From Polaribacter filamentus (lineage in GTDB: Bacteria > Bacteroidota > Bacteroidia > Flavobacteriales > Flavobacteriaceae), in NCBI RefSeq assembly GCF_002943715.1, contig NZ_MQUA01000004.1, forward strand, positions 1 to 64,000: a DNA stretch of 64,000 bases. Direction: 5' to 3'. Below, one piece after another: positions 46,094 through 55,282 of the stretch. The position numbers were made by a program, and so were the translations under genes. The first letter of the stretch is position 1, and each line of letters opens with the position of its first letter. A model generated the notes under the pieces. The model was not told the DNA's origin. It did not search any database and saw only the letters and a list, made by a program, of their open reading frames with translations.

Positions 46094-46609
46094 ATGCCAA
46101 TTATTAAACCCGTAAACGGAAAACATCCACAAATACCAGAAGATTGTTATGTTGCAGAAAACGCCACAATTGTTGGTGAAGTTTCTCTAGGCAAAGAATG
46201 CAGTATTTGGTTTAATGCCGTTCTTAGAGGAGACGTTCATTATATCAAAATAGGCAATAAAGTAAACATTCAAGATGGCGCAGTTATCCACGCAACCTAT
46301 CTAAAATCGCCTACAAACATTGGTAATAATGTTTCTATTGGTCATAACGCAATTGTACATGGTTGCACAATTCACGACAATGTTTTAATTGGTATGGGAG
46401 CTATTATTATGGATGATTGTGTTATAGAATCTAACTCAATTATTGCTGCAGGCGCTGTTGTAACTAAAAATACAAGAGTAGAAAGTGGTAGTATTTATGC
46501 AGGCGTGCCGGCTAAAAAAGTGAAAGATATTTCAGAAGAATTAATCTCTGGAGAAATTGATAGAATTGCCAATAATTACGTAAAATACTCTAGTTGGTTT
46601 AAAGAGTAA
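46094..46609 (+). CDS. Gamma-carbonic anhydrase family protein
   Basis: 171 residues of left-handed beta-helix hexapeptide repeats. The metal site is visible as NIQDGAVIHATY and IGHNAIVHGC, which supply the three conserved histidines, so the metal site appears complete. Members hydrate CO2 or are inactive relatives such as PaaY/YrdA, and the sequence alone does not decide. It stands alone between the M16 remnant and a convergent gene pair. Confidence 0.9.
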   Translation: MPIIKPVNGKHPQIPEDCYVAENATIVGEVSLGKECSIWFNAVLRGDVHYIKIGNKVNIQDGAVIHATYLKSPTNIGNNVSIGHNAIVHGCTIHDNVLIGMGAIIMDDCVIESNSIIAAGAVVTKNTRVESGSIYAGVPAKKVKDISEELISGEIDRIANNYVKYSSWFKE

Positions 46610-46654
46610 ATAATTTCGATTGATTGTATTTTTTTTAATTGTATCGAGGTTTGG

Positions 46655-46737
46655 GCGTTACACGAGGTCGCGCTTTCACTACTCGCTTTTTTTAAAAAAA
46701 CAAAAAGAGCTCAAACAAACCGTTCAATCGCTAACGC
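46655..46737. repeat. Interspersed flavobacterial repeat, ends GCGTTA and TAACGC
   Basis: The core reads gcgttacacgaggtcgcgc, then tttcactactcgcttttttt, and closes with cgttcaatcgctaacgc. The ends are complementary (gcgtta at 46655-46660, taacgc at 46732-46737). It closely resembles a GC-richer element I recall scattered between genes in many Flavobacteriaceae. It is non-coding. A copy count in the full genome would settle it. Confidence 0.55.
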
Positions 46738-46755
46738 AAAATTTAGCAAACATCA

Positions 46756-46787
46756 AAAACCCGATTTCAATTAAGAAATCGGGTTTT
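46756..46787. terminator. Bidirectional terminator
   Basis: Exact 13-base arms aaaacccgatttc (46756-46768) and gaaatcgggtttt (46775-46787) with a 6-base loop, between the convergent carbonic-anhydrase-like and Spy-like genes. Confidence 0.85.
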
Positions 46788-46874
46788 ATTTAAAACTAAT
46801 CAACCAAACTAATTACTAAATATCATTTTTATCGTCTTTCTTTTTCGCCTTCTTTAGTTTTCTTTTTCTCATTA

Positions 46875-47285
46875 TCATTTTCTTCCTTTTTCTTTTCTAT
46901 TGTTTTTCATTTGCTCAAACTTCTCGAATTGTTCTTTATTTAAGATGTTTCTCAATTTGTTTTTAAAAGCAATTTGATTGTCTAATTGCGCACTTCTCAT
47001 TGCATAAATTTCATCTGCAGAAGGTTTTTTATTTGTAGCTCTATTTTCCTTTCTACTTTCCATAGCTACTTTTCTTGCCGCAGCTTGCGAATTAATTAAA
47101 GGTTTAATTTGACTTTGTTGCTTTTCAGATAAATCCAAACCTAAAGTCATTTTTTTAACCGCTAAACTGGTATTTTGTTCCACTGTTAATTTTGGACCTC
47201 TTTCATTTTGCTTTCCTTTTTTTTGTGCTTGAACTGTTACTGTAAAAGCGAATACTAAAATTAAAATGCTTGCTAATTTTTTCAT
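46875..47285 (-). CDS. Secreted Spy/DUF4890-like protein, copy 1
   Basis: 136 residues with a signal peptide (MKKLASILILVFAFTVTVQA), then a basic, helical body with LTVEQNTSLAVKKMTLGLDL, LSEKQQSQIKPL and LNKEQFEKFEQMKNN. This is the pattern of Spy/CpxP-like and DUF4890 periplasmic proteins. The C-terminus is rich in Lys/Arg. A periplasmic stress or metal-linked role is typical of the wider group but unproven here. The neighbour at 47459 is a diverged paralogue in the same direction. Confidence 0.75.
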   Translation of the reverse strand: MKKLASILILVFAFTVTVQAQKKGKQNERGPKLTVEQNTSLAVKKMTLGLDLSEKQQSQIKPLINSQAAARKVAMESRKENRATNKKPSADEIYAMRSAQLDNQIAFKNKLRNILNKEQFEKFEQMKNNRKEKGRK

Positions 47286-47395
47286 GGTATAAATATTTAA
47301 TTATTTTTTATGTATACTTCTTTGACATTTCAAAAGTGAAAAGGTTTAATTTAGTATTGTGATTAACAGTTTTTTAACTTTAAAAAGGAAGCAAT

Positions 47396-47430
47396 AAAAA
47401 AACTCGAATTCAATTAAGAACCCGAGTTTT
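47396..47430 (-). terminator. Weak hairpin after the second Spy-like gene
   Basis: The arms aaaaactcg and cgagtttt enclose a 16-base loop with partial extra pairing. Low strength. Confidence 0.5.
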
Positions 47431-47458
47431 AGAGATATTAATCAACCAAAATTATTTT

Positions 47459-47866
47459 TTATTGATTGTCTTTCTTCTTTTTAGAATTCATTCCTTTTTT
47501 ATTCTTCATCTCTTCTTTTTGCAAATTGTATTTTTCTAATTGCGAAGCATCCAAGATACTTGCCATTTTAGCGTCCATATCACTTTCTTTTTCCTTTCTA
47601 TCTTCTTTCATTTTTTTGCTAGCTTCTTTCGATGGTTTTTCTCCAGAATTTTCTTGCTCTTTTCTTTTGTCAGCCATCATTTTTCTCTCGGCAATTTGTA
47701 CTTCTAATAACGGTTTAATGTCATTTTGTTGGGCAATTGTTAAACTCAAATTTGTTGTCATTTTTAACAGCATTTTATCAACTTGATTTTTCTTTCCTTT
47801 TTTTTGAGCCTCCGTAGTTAAAGTAAAAGCGAATACTAAAACTAAAATTGTTATTAATTTTTTCAT
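47459..47866 (-). CDS. Secreted Spy/DUF4890-like protein, copy 2
   Basis: 135 residues with a signal peptide nearly identical to that of copy 1 (MKKLITILVLVFAFTLTTEA). The body has LSLTIAQQNDIKPLLEVQ and ILDASQLEKYNLQKEE, so it shares the helix-turn pattern of copy 1. The middle is unusually charged (KPSKEASKKMKEDRKEKES). Probably a tandem duplicate that has diverged strongly. A 173-base gap with a weak hairpin separates the two, so they may be separate transcripts. Confidence 0.75.
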   Translation of the reverse strand: MKKLITILVLVFAFTLTTEAQKKGKKNQVDKMLLKMTTNLSLTIAQQNDIKPLLEVQIAERKMMADKRKEQENSGEKPSKEASKKMKEDRKEKESDMDAKMASILDASQLEKYNLQKEEMKNKKGMNSKKKKDNQ

Positions 47867-47952
47867 ATTAAATAATTTGTTTTTTTAATTGTTTGATCTT
47901 AGACCTTTCAAAAGTGAAAAGGTTTAAATTTGTATCAAATTTTTAATAATAT

Positions 47953-49602
47953 ATGAAAATGAAAAGATTCACTTGGTTATTTCTCTTTATAACATGCTAC
48001 GCTAATGCACAAGAAACAATAGAAGTAGATTTAAGCAATCCGCACGCAACTATTTACACACATTTTTATTTTTTACAAAATGATTCTTATCAACCTAAAA
48101 AAGCAGCAGCAACAATTTTAGGATTATCAGAAAGTAAAGCAATAGAAAAAGTTTTAAAAATTAAAAAAGTATTAGATGGTAAAGGCTTATCTATAGACTT
48201 TAATAAGATACCAAGTAACCCTAATTATAAAGATTCAATAGGCTATACTACCTTTCATAAATATATATTGTTTCCGCAAAGAATGCCTAAAATTTATGTA
48301 GAAAAAATTGATAATAAATGGTATTATTCCTCAGAAACTGTTGCGAGTATAGATCAAATTTATAAAGAGGTTTTTCCTTGGTACGTGGACAAGTTACAAA
48401 ATTTAATACCTGCCTCTGGTCATAAAAAATTTCTGGGAATGGAACTTTGGCAACTTCTAGGAATCGTATTGTTATTAGTTTTGGTGGTTGTTATTTTTAT
48501 TCTGACAAAAAAAATAGCCTTTTTTATATTGCGAAAAATTCAACATCAGATTACACATAGAACATCAAATCTAGAATTAGATAAAGTCCTTAAAAAATTG
48601 GCACACCCAATTAGTCTATTGATTTCGCTAGCTTTTATTGATAAAATTTTTCCGTCATTACAGTTTTCTTTAGAAGTAAATACGTGGGTTTTCTTAGGTT
48701 TAAATATTGCTGAAACTGTTTTTTGGATTTATGTACTATTAAAATTGGTGAAAGTGGTAATGCGTATTTATGAAGAATTTACACAAAGAACAGATAGTAG
48801 ATTAGACGATCAATTAGTGCCCATTTTAAACAATTTTTTAAAAGGATTGGTACTCGTTTTTGGGTTGTTTAAAGTACTGAGATTGTTTGGTGTAGATACA
48901 ACAACCTTGGTTGCAGGAGCAACAATTGGTGGTTTGGCCTTTGCTTTAGCGTCTCAAGACACGGTAAAAAACTTAATTGGTACCATCATGATTTTTCTTG
49001 ATAAACCTTTTCATATTGATGATTGGATCGAAGCAGGAGAAATCTCTGGTACTGTTGAGCAAGTTGGATTTAGATCTACAATAGTGCGCGCTGCGGATAC
49101 CTCTATTTACCAAGTACCAAATAGTAAATTGTCAGAAATTGTTATTAATAACAAGGGTTTGCGCTTGTTTAGACGCTATAATACCAATTTAGGAGTCCGT
49201 TATGATACACCTCCAATTTTAATTGAAGCATTTGTAAAAGGAATTAGAGAAATTATTATTGCACATCCAGAAACGAGGTCTGATTCATACAATGTAGAGT
49301 TTACTGGTTTTGGTGATTCCGCTTTGTTAATTATGGTAAATGTTTATTTTAAAAGTTTGGTTTGGGGAGTTGAGCAATCTTCTAAACACAGATTGCACAT
49401 GGCAATTATTAAATTAGCGAAAGAATTAGGAGTAGAATTTGCATTCCCATCAACTACTGTTACAATTGAGCAATTTCCTGAGAAAAAATCACTAAGTTTA
49501 AGGTATAATACAGATCAGGAAACAATTGATGCCACCGTAGCTAAGATTGTTGCAGATTTTACTGGCGAAAATCCAATTGAAAACCCAACAGAAAACGTAT
49601 GA
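47953..49602 (+). CDS. MscS-type mechanosensitive ion channel with periplasmic N-terminal domain
   Basis: 549 residues. It has a signal peptide (ending CYANAQ), then a periplasmic region of about 140 residues. Membrane helices follow (about residues 165-190, 215-235 and 245-270), and then the MscS pore helix TTLVAGATIGGLAFALASQD. The cytoplasmic beta domain (DKPFHIDDWIEAGEISGTVE) closes the core. It protects cells from osmotic downshock. The last 4 bases overlap the start of the next gene (ATGA). Confidence 0.92.
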   Translation: MKMKRFTWLFLFITCYANAQETIEVDLSNPHATIYTHFYFLQNDSYQPKKAAATILGLSESKAIEKVLKIKKVLDGKGLSIDFNKIPSNPNYKDSIGYTTFHKYILFPQRMPKIYVEKIDNKWYYSSETVASIDQIYKEVFPWYVDKLQNLIPASGHKKFLGMELWQLLGIVLLLVLVVVIFILTKKIAFFILRKIQHQITHRTSNLELDKVLKKLAHPISLLISLAFIDKIFPSLQFSLEVNTWVFLGLNIAETVFWIYVLLKLVKVVMRIYEEFTQRTDSRLDDQLVPILNNFLKGLVLVFGLFKVLRLFGVDTTTLVAGATIGGLAFALASQDTVKNLIGTIMIFLDKPFHIDDWIEAGEISGTVEQVGFRSTIVRAADTSIYQVPNSKLSEIVINNKGLRLFRRYNTNLGVRYDTPPILIEAFVKGIREIIIAHPETRSDSYNVEFTGFGDSALLIMVNVYFKSLVWGVEQSSKHRLHMAIIKLAKELGVEFAFPSTTVTIEQFPEKKSLSLRYNTDQETIDATVAKIVADFTGENPIENPTENV

Positions 49603-50576
49603 AACCTTTCTTAAAATTCTTTTATCGCTTGTTATTGTTTCTGATAATAGCCTTTGTAATTTTCTTTTTTTGGGCTTCTTCAGCAACTTTGGATGAAATT
49701 GAATATGCTAAAATAATAGAAGATGATAGTATAGAAGTTCCTGTTAATGATTCCGTTTTTAGCATCTTAACGTATAATATTGGTTATTTAAGCGGAATGA
49801 CTAATAATCTTCCGATAGCAAAGCCAAAAGAATTGTTTGATGATAATATGGCTAAAGTTTTATCAGAAACAAAAAAGGTAAATCCAGATATTATTGCTTT
49901 TCAAGAAATAGACTACAATGCTTCTAGAAGTTATCATATAAATCAGCAGGAAGAAATTGCAAAATTAGGCTATGGTTACAGAGCACAAATTATAAATTGG
50001 GATGAGCGTTATTTGCCTTTTCCTTATTGGCCAATAGCTATGAATTTTGGGAAAGTAGTTTCTGGGCAGTCAATTATCAGTAAATATCTTTTAAAGGAGC
50101 AGCAAAGAATTGTGTTATCAAGAGTTGCTGATGAACCTTATTATAGAGATGTTTTTTACTTAGAACGTTTAGCACAAGTGGTCAAAGTTGTTTTAAATGG
50201 CAAAGAAGTTATATTGATAAACACACATTTAGAAGCATTCGATAAAGGTACTAGAGAAAAACAATTTGAAGAAGTTTTAAAAATATTCGATACCTATAAG
50301 GATACATATCCTACTATTTTATTGGGTGATTTTAACTCAAGTGCAACCGATGAAACCGCTATTGTTCAAAAAGTATTTGCAATGAATACAATTGGTAACG
50401 CTGCTTTTGATCTTCTGTATCTTGAAAATACCTTTAATTCAAAGGAGCCTTATGAAAGAATTGATTATATCTTTTATACCAAAAATTCTATTGAATATAT
50501 TTCAGGAAAAGTGTTAACTGAATTCGGTCAAGCTTCAGATCATTTGCCTGTTTTGATGGAGTTTAGGTTGAAATAA
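49599..50576 (+). CDS. Endonuclease/exonuclease/phosphatase (EEP) family protein
   Basis: 325 residues with an N-terminal membrane anchor (about residues 7-27) and an EEP domain. The motifs are LTYNIGYLSG, AFQEIDYN (metal Glu), INTHLEAFD, LLGDFNSSATDE and the final SDHLPVLMEF (catalytic His). The active site faces outward if the anchor is a signal anchor. The substrate could be DNA, a phospholipid headgroup or a nucleotide. Translationally coupled to the MscS gene by a 4-base overlap. Confidence 0.88.
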   Translation: MKPFLKFFYRLLLFLIIAFVIFFFWASSATLDEIEYAKIIEDDSIEVPVNDSVFSILTYNIGYLSGMTNNLPIAKPKELFDDNMAKVLSETKKVNPDIIAFQEIDYNASRSYHINQQEEIAKLGYGYRAQIINWDERYLPFPYWPIAMNFGKVVSGQSIISKYLLKEQQRIVLSRVADEPYYRDVFYLERLAQVVKVVLNGKEVILINTHLEAFDKGTREKQFEEVLKIFDTYKDTYPTILLGDFNSSATDETAIVQKVFAMNTIGNAAFDLLYLENTFNSKEPYERIDYIFYTKNSIEYISGKVLTEFGQASDHLPVLMEFRLK

Positions 50577-50765
50577 ATTGTAAGACTTCTACGATATTTA
50601 AATCATTTTTGACTCTAAAAAACACAGATAAAACACTTTTCTTTTAGGACTAAATTTCGAGAAGCTTTAGTTTAAAAGCATTCAATAAGGTTTTGTTAAA
50701 GCGCTATTTATCCCAATTTGTAAATTTCGTCTTTTTATGAGTATGATATGAATAAAATCAAAAAA

Positions 50766-50794
50766 AGAGGAGCCCTTTGTTATATAACTCCTCT
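50766..50794. terminator. Hairpin between convergent genes
   Basis: The arms agaggag (50766-50772) and ctcctct (50788-50794) around a 15-base loop, with A-rich and T-rich flanks. It lies between the EEP gene and the convergent operon beginning at 53614. Confidence 0.6.
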
Positions 50795-50849
50795 AAATTT
50801 ATTTTTAGATTTTAGACACTGTAATAGTTTCGTCTTTTTTAATTATTTA

Positions 50850-51206
50850 TCATTTTTTAAATACTAAACGTAACTGCTTCCCAAAAATAGCAGTAACACC
50901 AGCAGCAAAGGCACCAACAATTCCTGTTACTAACATTAATACAAATGGATTTCCTCCTAAAGGTAATAAAATTGCAATCCGTTTGGCAAGTGTATAATCA
51001 TTGCTGCTACTCAGTATAAAACTATACATTGTCCAAAATAAAAGGATAGCTAAAAAAGGGACAAAGAATACAGCAGACCTTTTAATCGGAATAAATAGAG
51101 CGGTTGCTAAAGCCGCAATCATAACAGACCACCACGGAAGAAATAATGATAGAATAATCGCTAAAACAAGCGTGATTATAAAATTGGTTGTAGTTGTTTT
51201 CATCAA
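50850..51206 (-). CDS. Small membrane protein of unknown function
   Basis: 118 residues with about four hydrophobic segments (residues 8-28, 30-48, 50-70, 88-108) and a short basic C-terminus (FGKQLRLVFKK). No family was recognised. It overlaps the penicillin-acylase gene stop by 4 bases and must be co-translated with it. Confidence 0.75.
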   Translation of the reverse strand: MMKTTTTNFIITLVLAIILSLFLPWWSVMIAALATALFIPIKRSAVFFVPFLAILLFWTMYSFILSSSNDYTLAKRIAILLPLGGNPFVLMLVTGIVGAFAAGVTAIFGKQLRLVFKK

Positions 51207-53614
51207 TTGCTAGGTGTTAAGATTTGTGTACCAATGATAGCTTCTGTTGCTTCGTTGGATTGTAAAAAGTTAAGATGGTGATATTTTCCAGCAGCCCAAT
51301 CGTCTATAAAGTTATCATAGTATTTACTGCCAGGATTTCCAGATTGTCCTCCAGGATAAATACCTAAAGCCGTTGGTGGAGAGGTCATTTCTACAATCAT
51401 TCTCCAGGAAGGGCCCCAATTTTCTGACGTGGCATTCACGATATTTTTACCTCCTCCAATCGGAATATCAAACCTAGAAAATGCGGGTAATGCTTGTAAT
51501 AAATGTCCAGCATACGTGCCTTTATAGTGTACCCATTTAAAATCACCATTTTTAGTTTTCCAATTATTTAGTTTTTCAACAGCTTTACTAAAGCTTAACT
51601 TAAATAAATCTTTAGCGGTTTCTTTTTCTTTTGTTTTTAAAATATCCATAAAAGAATCGTCTCCTTTGTTTTTTAATAAATAAATAGTTTGGTAGGTAAA
51701 TGGAGTATTTAAAGCCGTAGCTTTTACATCAAATTCATCCCAAACCATATCATAAAGTACATTCCACCAAGCTTCCCATATACTAGGTCCAACTTCCTCC
51801 ATATCATTATTGTATTGCCATTTTTTGGCGATTTTGTAGATCTCTTTTTCTGCTGCCGTTTGGTTAGAAATATCCATAGTTTCTAGCATGTAGGGCATTA
51901 ATTCTGCTGCTTTAAGGTTGTAATTGTTATTCTGTAAATCTTTAAAATCTTGAACACTAAATTTTTCTTTAGAGCTAAAGAAATCGTTAATAACACGATT
52001 GCGATAGGTTTCATATCCATCATTAAAAACAAAATAAGGATAGGCTTCATCGACAGGATGTTGATTAGCAGAACTTACAAAACCACGTTCTGGGTTTTTG
52101 GTATGTGCATTAAATTGCTGCGGAATAAAACTTTGCCAATCGTTTTCCGACTTACTACCGTCCATTACAAATTTACCTTGTCCTTCCCATTTATTAGGAA
52201 ATAGGCCTTGTATCCACAAAGCAATATCACCTTTAGTTGAGGCAAAAACAATATTTTGTGCTGGTGCAACCCAATATTTTAATGCGGCAACGTATTGATC
52301 ATAGTTTTTTGCTTTATTTAATTCTGTAAATAGCCTTTGACCATTACTAGGAATATGCCCTGTCCATTGCATTGCATAACCAGCTAATGCTTGATCAGAT
52401 TTAAAATTTTTATCATAAACCACAGGTCCATGATGCGTATATAAAACAGAATCCTTATAACTTGGCATTCCTTTTATTTTAATCTCCTCAACTCTAACAG
52501 AAATGTCTTTCCACTGTTTATCTACTTTATATTTTGTTCTGTCTTCATTAAATTCGATTTTATACCAATCAATAACATCTCTTGTGGCATTGGTTTCTCC
52601 CCAGGCGATATTTTTATTAAAACCTGAAATAACTGCTAATGCTCCAGGAAGTGTCGCTCCAAATGCATTATGATCTGGGGTGCTTAACTGCATTACAAAC
52701 CATATCGATGGTAAGTTAAGACCCAAATGAGGATCGTTAGCCAAGATCGCATTTCCGGTGGCTGATTTAGAACCAGAAATAGCCCAATTATTACTACCGT
52801 AATTTGGGTCTGGTTTATCAATTGTTTCAGCAATAGAGTCTAAAATAATGGTATTTTCTGGTGTCGGAGTTTGAGGCACATCAATATAGCTCCAGTCGGT
52901 TTCTTTTGGGATTATAGGATCCGTAATGTCAAAGAAATCTGGGTATAACAAATCAAAACGCTCTTTACCAAATAAACGCAGCGCATTTGTGTTTTCTATA
53001 TCTTCGTCACCACCTGCTAACATTTTGGTCATGTACATTAATAATAACGCTGTCTTTTTAGGCGACCAAGCTTCGGGTTTATAATCGAGTAATTTATATT
53101 CTACAGGATAATTTTTAGCAACTAGTTGATTGATATAACTATTAACTCCATCAGCATAGGCGTTAACTAAAGCCAGATTCTCTTTGTCTTTAGACATTTT
53201 AATTACGGTCTGCTCGGCTCCATAATCCATACCTCGTCTTCGTTCTTGTCTGTCATAATTTAGCGCAGTTTCTCCTAGAATTTCAGATAAGCGACCTGCT
53301 GCGGCAAAAGTTTGAAACTCCATTTGCCAAAGTCTGTGTTTCGCGGTAATGTAACCTTGTGCCCTGTATAAATCAAGATCATTTTGAGCAAAAACATGCG
53401 GAATTAACTCTGAATCATAATGAACGGTAACTTTATCCTTTAATCCAGAAATTGAAATCTCGCCTGTAATAGATTCATCGGTTTCATTTTGCCAAACTCC
53501 AGTGTATGGGTTTAAAAATTTACCGATTGGAGGAATAGATCCGAATTTGGTGTTGAGTGCAAAAAATACACTTATAGCTAATATAAAAGAGAGTGTCAGT
53601 TTAAAATACTTCAT
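51203..53614 (-). CDS. Penicillin acylase family (Ntn-hydrolase) protein
   Basis: 803 residues, exported by an N-terminal hydrophobic segment (residues 3-20). The alpha-chain region contains YRAQGYITAKHRLWQME. The autocatalytic site is GSNNWAISGSKSATG, with the nucleophile Ser near residue 270 that becomes the beta-chain N-terminus. It is followed by NDPHLGLNLPSIWF and NIAWGETNATRDV. Relatives cleave amides such as beta-lactam side chains or acyl-homoserine lactones. The natural substrate here is unknown. Upstream gene of the pair with the small membrane protein. Confidence 0.93.
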   Translation of the reverse strand: MKYFKLTLSFILAISVFFALNTKFGSIPPIGKFLNPYTGVWQNETDESITGEISISGLKDKVTVHYDSELIPHVFAQNDLDLYRAQGYITAKHRLWQMEFQTFAAAGRLSEILGETALNYDRQERRRGMDYGAEQTVIKMSKDKENLALVNAYADGVNSYINQLVAKNYPVEYKLLDYKPEAWSPKKTALLLMYMTKMLAGGDEDIENTNALRLFGKERFDLLYPDFFDITDPIIPKETDWSYIDVPQTPTPENTIILDSIAETIDKPDPNYGSNNWAISGSKSATGNAILANDPHLGLNLPSIWFVMQLSTPDHNAFGATLPGALAVISGFNKNIAWGETNATRDVIDWYKIEFNEDRTKYKVDKQWKDISVRVEEIKIKGMPSYKDSVLYTHHGPVVYDKNFKSDQALAGYAMQWTGHIPSNGQRLFTELNKAKNYDQYVAALKYWVAPAQNIVFASTKGDIALWIQGLFPNKWEGQGKFVMDGSKSENDWQSFIPQQFNAHTKNPERGFVSSANQHPVDEAYPYFVFNDGYETYRNRVINDFFSSKEKFSVQDFKDLQNNNYNLKAAELMPYMLETMDISNQTAAEKEIYKIAKKWQYNNDMEEVGPSIWEAWWNVLYDMVWDEFDVKATALNTPFTYQTIYLLKNKGDDSFMDILKTKEKETAKDLFKLSFSKAVEKLNNWKTKNGDFKWVHYKGTYAGHLLQALPAFSRFDIPIGGGKNIVNATSENWGPSWRMIVEMTSPPTALGIYPGGQSGNPGSKYYDNFIDDWAAGKYHHLNFLQSNEATEAIIGTQILTPSN

Positions 53615-53828
53615 AAATTGAAATTATAGAGAATTTAAAAGTACTAAATTATATCATATAATTTGATCCAAATTGTTCAAAATATACTACAGATTAGAGT
53701 GTTTCTTTTATACCAAAAGGGTTATTGAATATATTTAATAAAAAGTGCGAAATGAATTGGGATAATTTTATGCCTATTTGCTTGTTTTCAAGCTCATTTT
53801 AAACATTGAATTTAGGATTAATACCAAT

Positions 53829-54399
53829 TTAGTTAATAAATGCCGCATTAAATGCATTTAGAAAATGATGATTTCCAGTTATAGATTTAATCGTTTCACT
53901 ATCCATTTTCGTGACGGTTTTATGTAGCCATTCTTTAAGGTTTTCCATTTTTTCAAAGCGTTGATTTTTAAATCTATTTTTAATGTATTGCCAAACTTGT
54001 TCACAAGGATTTAACTCTGGATTATAAGGGGGGATTCTTAATAAATGAATATTTTCAGGTATTTCGATATTCTTTGTTGAATGAAAACCTGCGTTATCGA
54101 TCACCACAATTTTATATTCCTTAGGCTTATATAAAGAGAATTCTTTAAGATAGGCTTCGAATATTTTAGTATCAACACCATTAATTTCCCATACAAAACA
54201 ATCTCCATTGATTGGGGAATAACTTCCATATAGATAAGTTGTTTTGAAAATATGCTGATAAGTAACTATTGGTTTGACTCCACTAGCTGTTAAATATTTT
54301 CCTAAATGATTCATCATTCCAAATCTAGCTTCGTCTTGAAAATATAGATTTACCTCTTTATATTTATTTTTATTTAGACTTAATCTAATGTTGTTTAGC
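53829..54399 (-). CDS. IS630 transposase, catalytic DDE part (ORF B)
   Basis: Carries the catalytic triad: Asp in YFQDEARFG, Asp in VVIDNAGFHS and Glu in NPELNPCEQVW. The first ATG is at 54317, but the coding trace starts earlier (LPNTLNNIRLSLNKNKYKE), directly after the end of ORF A in the +1 frame. It must be joined to ORF A to give a full transposase. The C-terminal end lies inside the left inverted repeat region. Confidence 0.88.
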
Positions 54400-54402
54400 G
54401 TA

Positions 54403-54897
54403 TTAGGTAGTTTTTAAAAAGGCTTTTTCAGCCTCTACATTTTTTTTGTAATGAGATTTTCGCGGGCTTTTAAGTTTTGTTTTAAAATGTTGCTTTAAAT
54501 ACTCTCGAATACGTTGATATTTTATCTCAATCCCATAGGTTTCATTTACCCATATTTGCGCATCCCAATATCCTAAAAAAGGGTTGAGAGGGTCATTAAC
54601 TCTTTGCGATAAACCTAAATGAATTTCAGAAGTAATAATTTTTGATTGTTTATTTTTTGGCTTATCACTAATCATTTGATCAATTCCAAATAATTTATAG
54701 GTTTCTACCCATCTTTCTAATGTTCTGATGTGAACTCCTACAGAAGCTGACACTTCTTGTCGAGTTTTAAACTTTTTTGTCTTTATATAAATTAAAGATT
54801 TTACTCGCTTTTCCCCTTTTAATGTTGTTTGCTTTGACACTAGTTCTTTAAGCTCAATTAGTGATTCTGAAATATCTAAACTTGCTATTCTTCCCAT
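54403..54897 (-). CDS. IS630 transposase, N-terminal HTH part (ORF A)
   Basis: 164 residues with the HTH region RQEVSASVGVHIRTLERWVETY (split helix-turn-helix) and the linker DKPKNKQSKI. The frame ends at LKTT, where the DDE part continues in the +1 frame at the T5-A5 run (54411-54420). This may be programmed frameshifting or a mutation that inactivated the copy. Confidence 0.85.
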   Translation of the reverse strand: MGRIASLDISESLIELKELVSKQTTLKGEKRVKSLIYIKTKKFKTRQEVSASVGVHIRTLERWVETYKLFGIDQMISDKPKNKQSKIITSEIHLGLSQRVNDPLNPFLGYWDAQIWVNETYGIEIKYQRIREYLKQHFKTKLKSPRKSHYKKNVEAEKAFLKTT

Positions 54898-54944
54898 AAC
54901 GTAATATAATGAAAATATACGGCATTAAAAAACTATTTTGGTAT

Positions 54945-55282
<338 letters not shown>

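Larger units (their letters stand above)
53824..54941 (-). mobile_element. IS630-family insertion sequence with two ORFs
   Basis: An approximately 1118-base element. The ends are inverted repeats. Left (53821 on) reads ataccaatttagttaataaa, and the complement of the right end (to 54944) reads ataccaaaatagttttttaa, both continuing into atgccg. The TA dinucleotides at 53822-53823 and 54942-54943 are the expected TA target duplication. Inside are an HTH ORF and a DDE ORF in different frames. It lies between the penicillin-acylase gene and the dus gene and interrupts no recognisable gene. Confidence 0.88.

Noticed and set aside
50577..50849. Possible small gene in the gap after the EEP gene
   Set aside because: Only a hairpin was found. 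No open frame with a plausible start and product.
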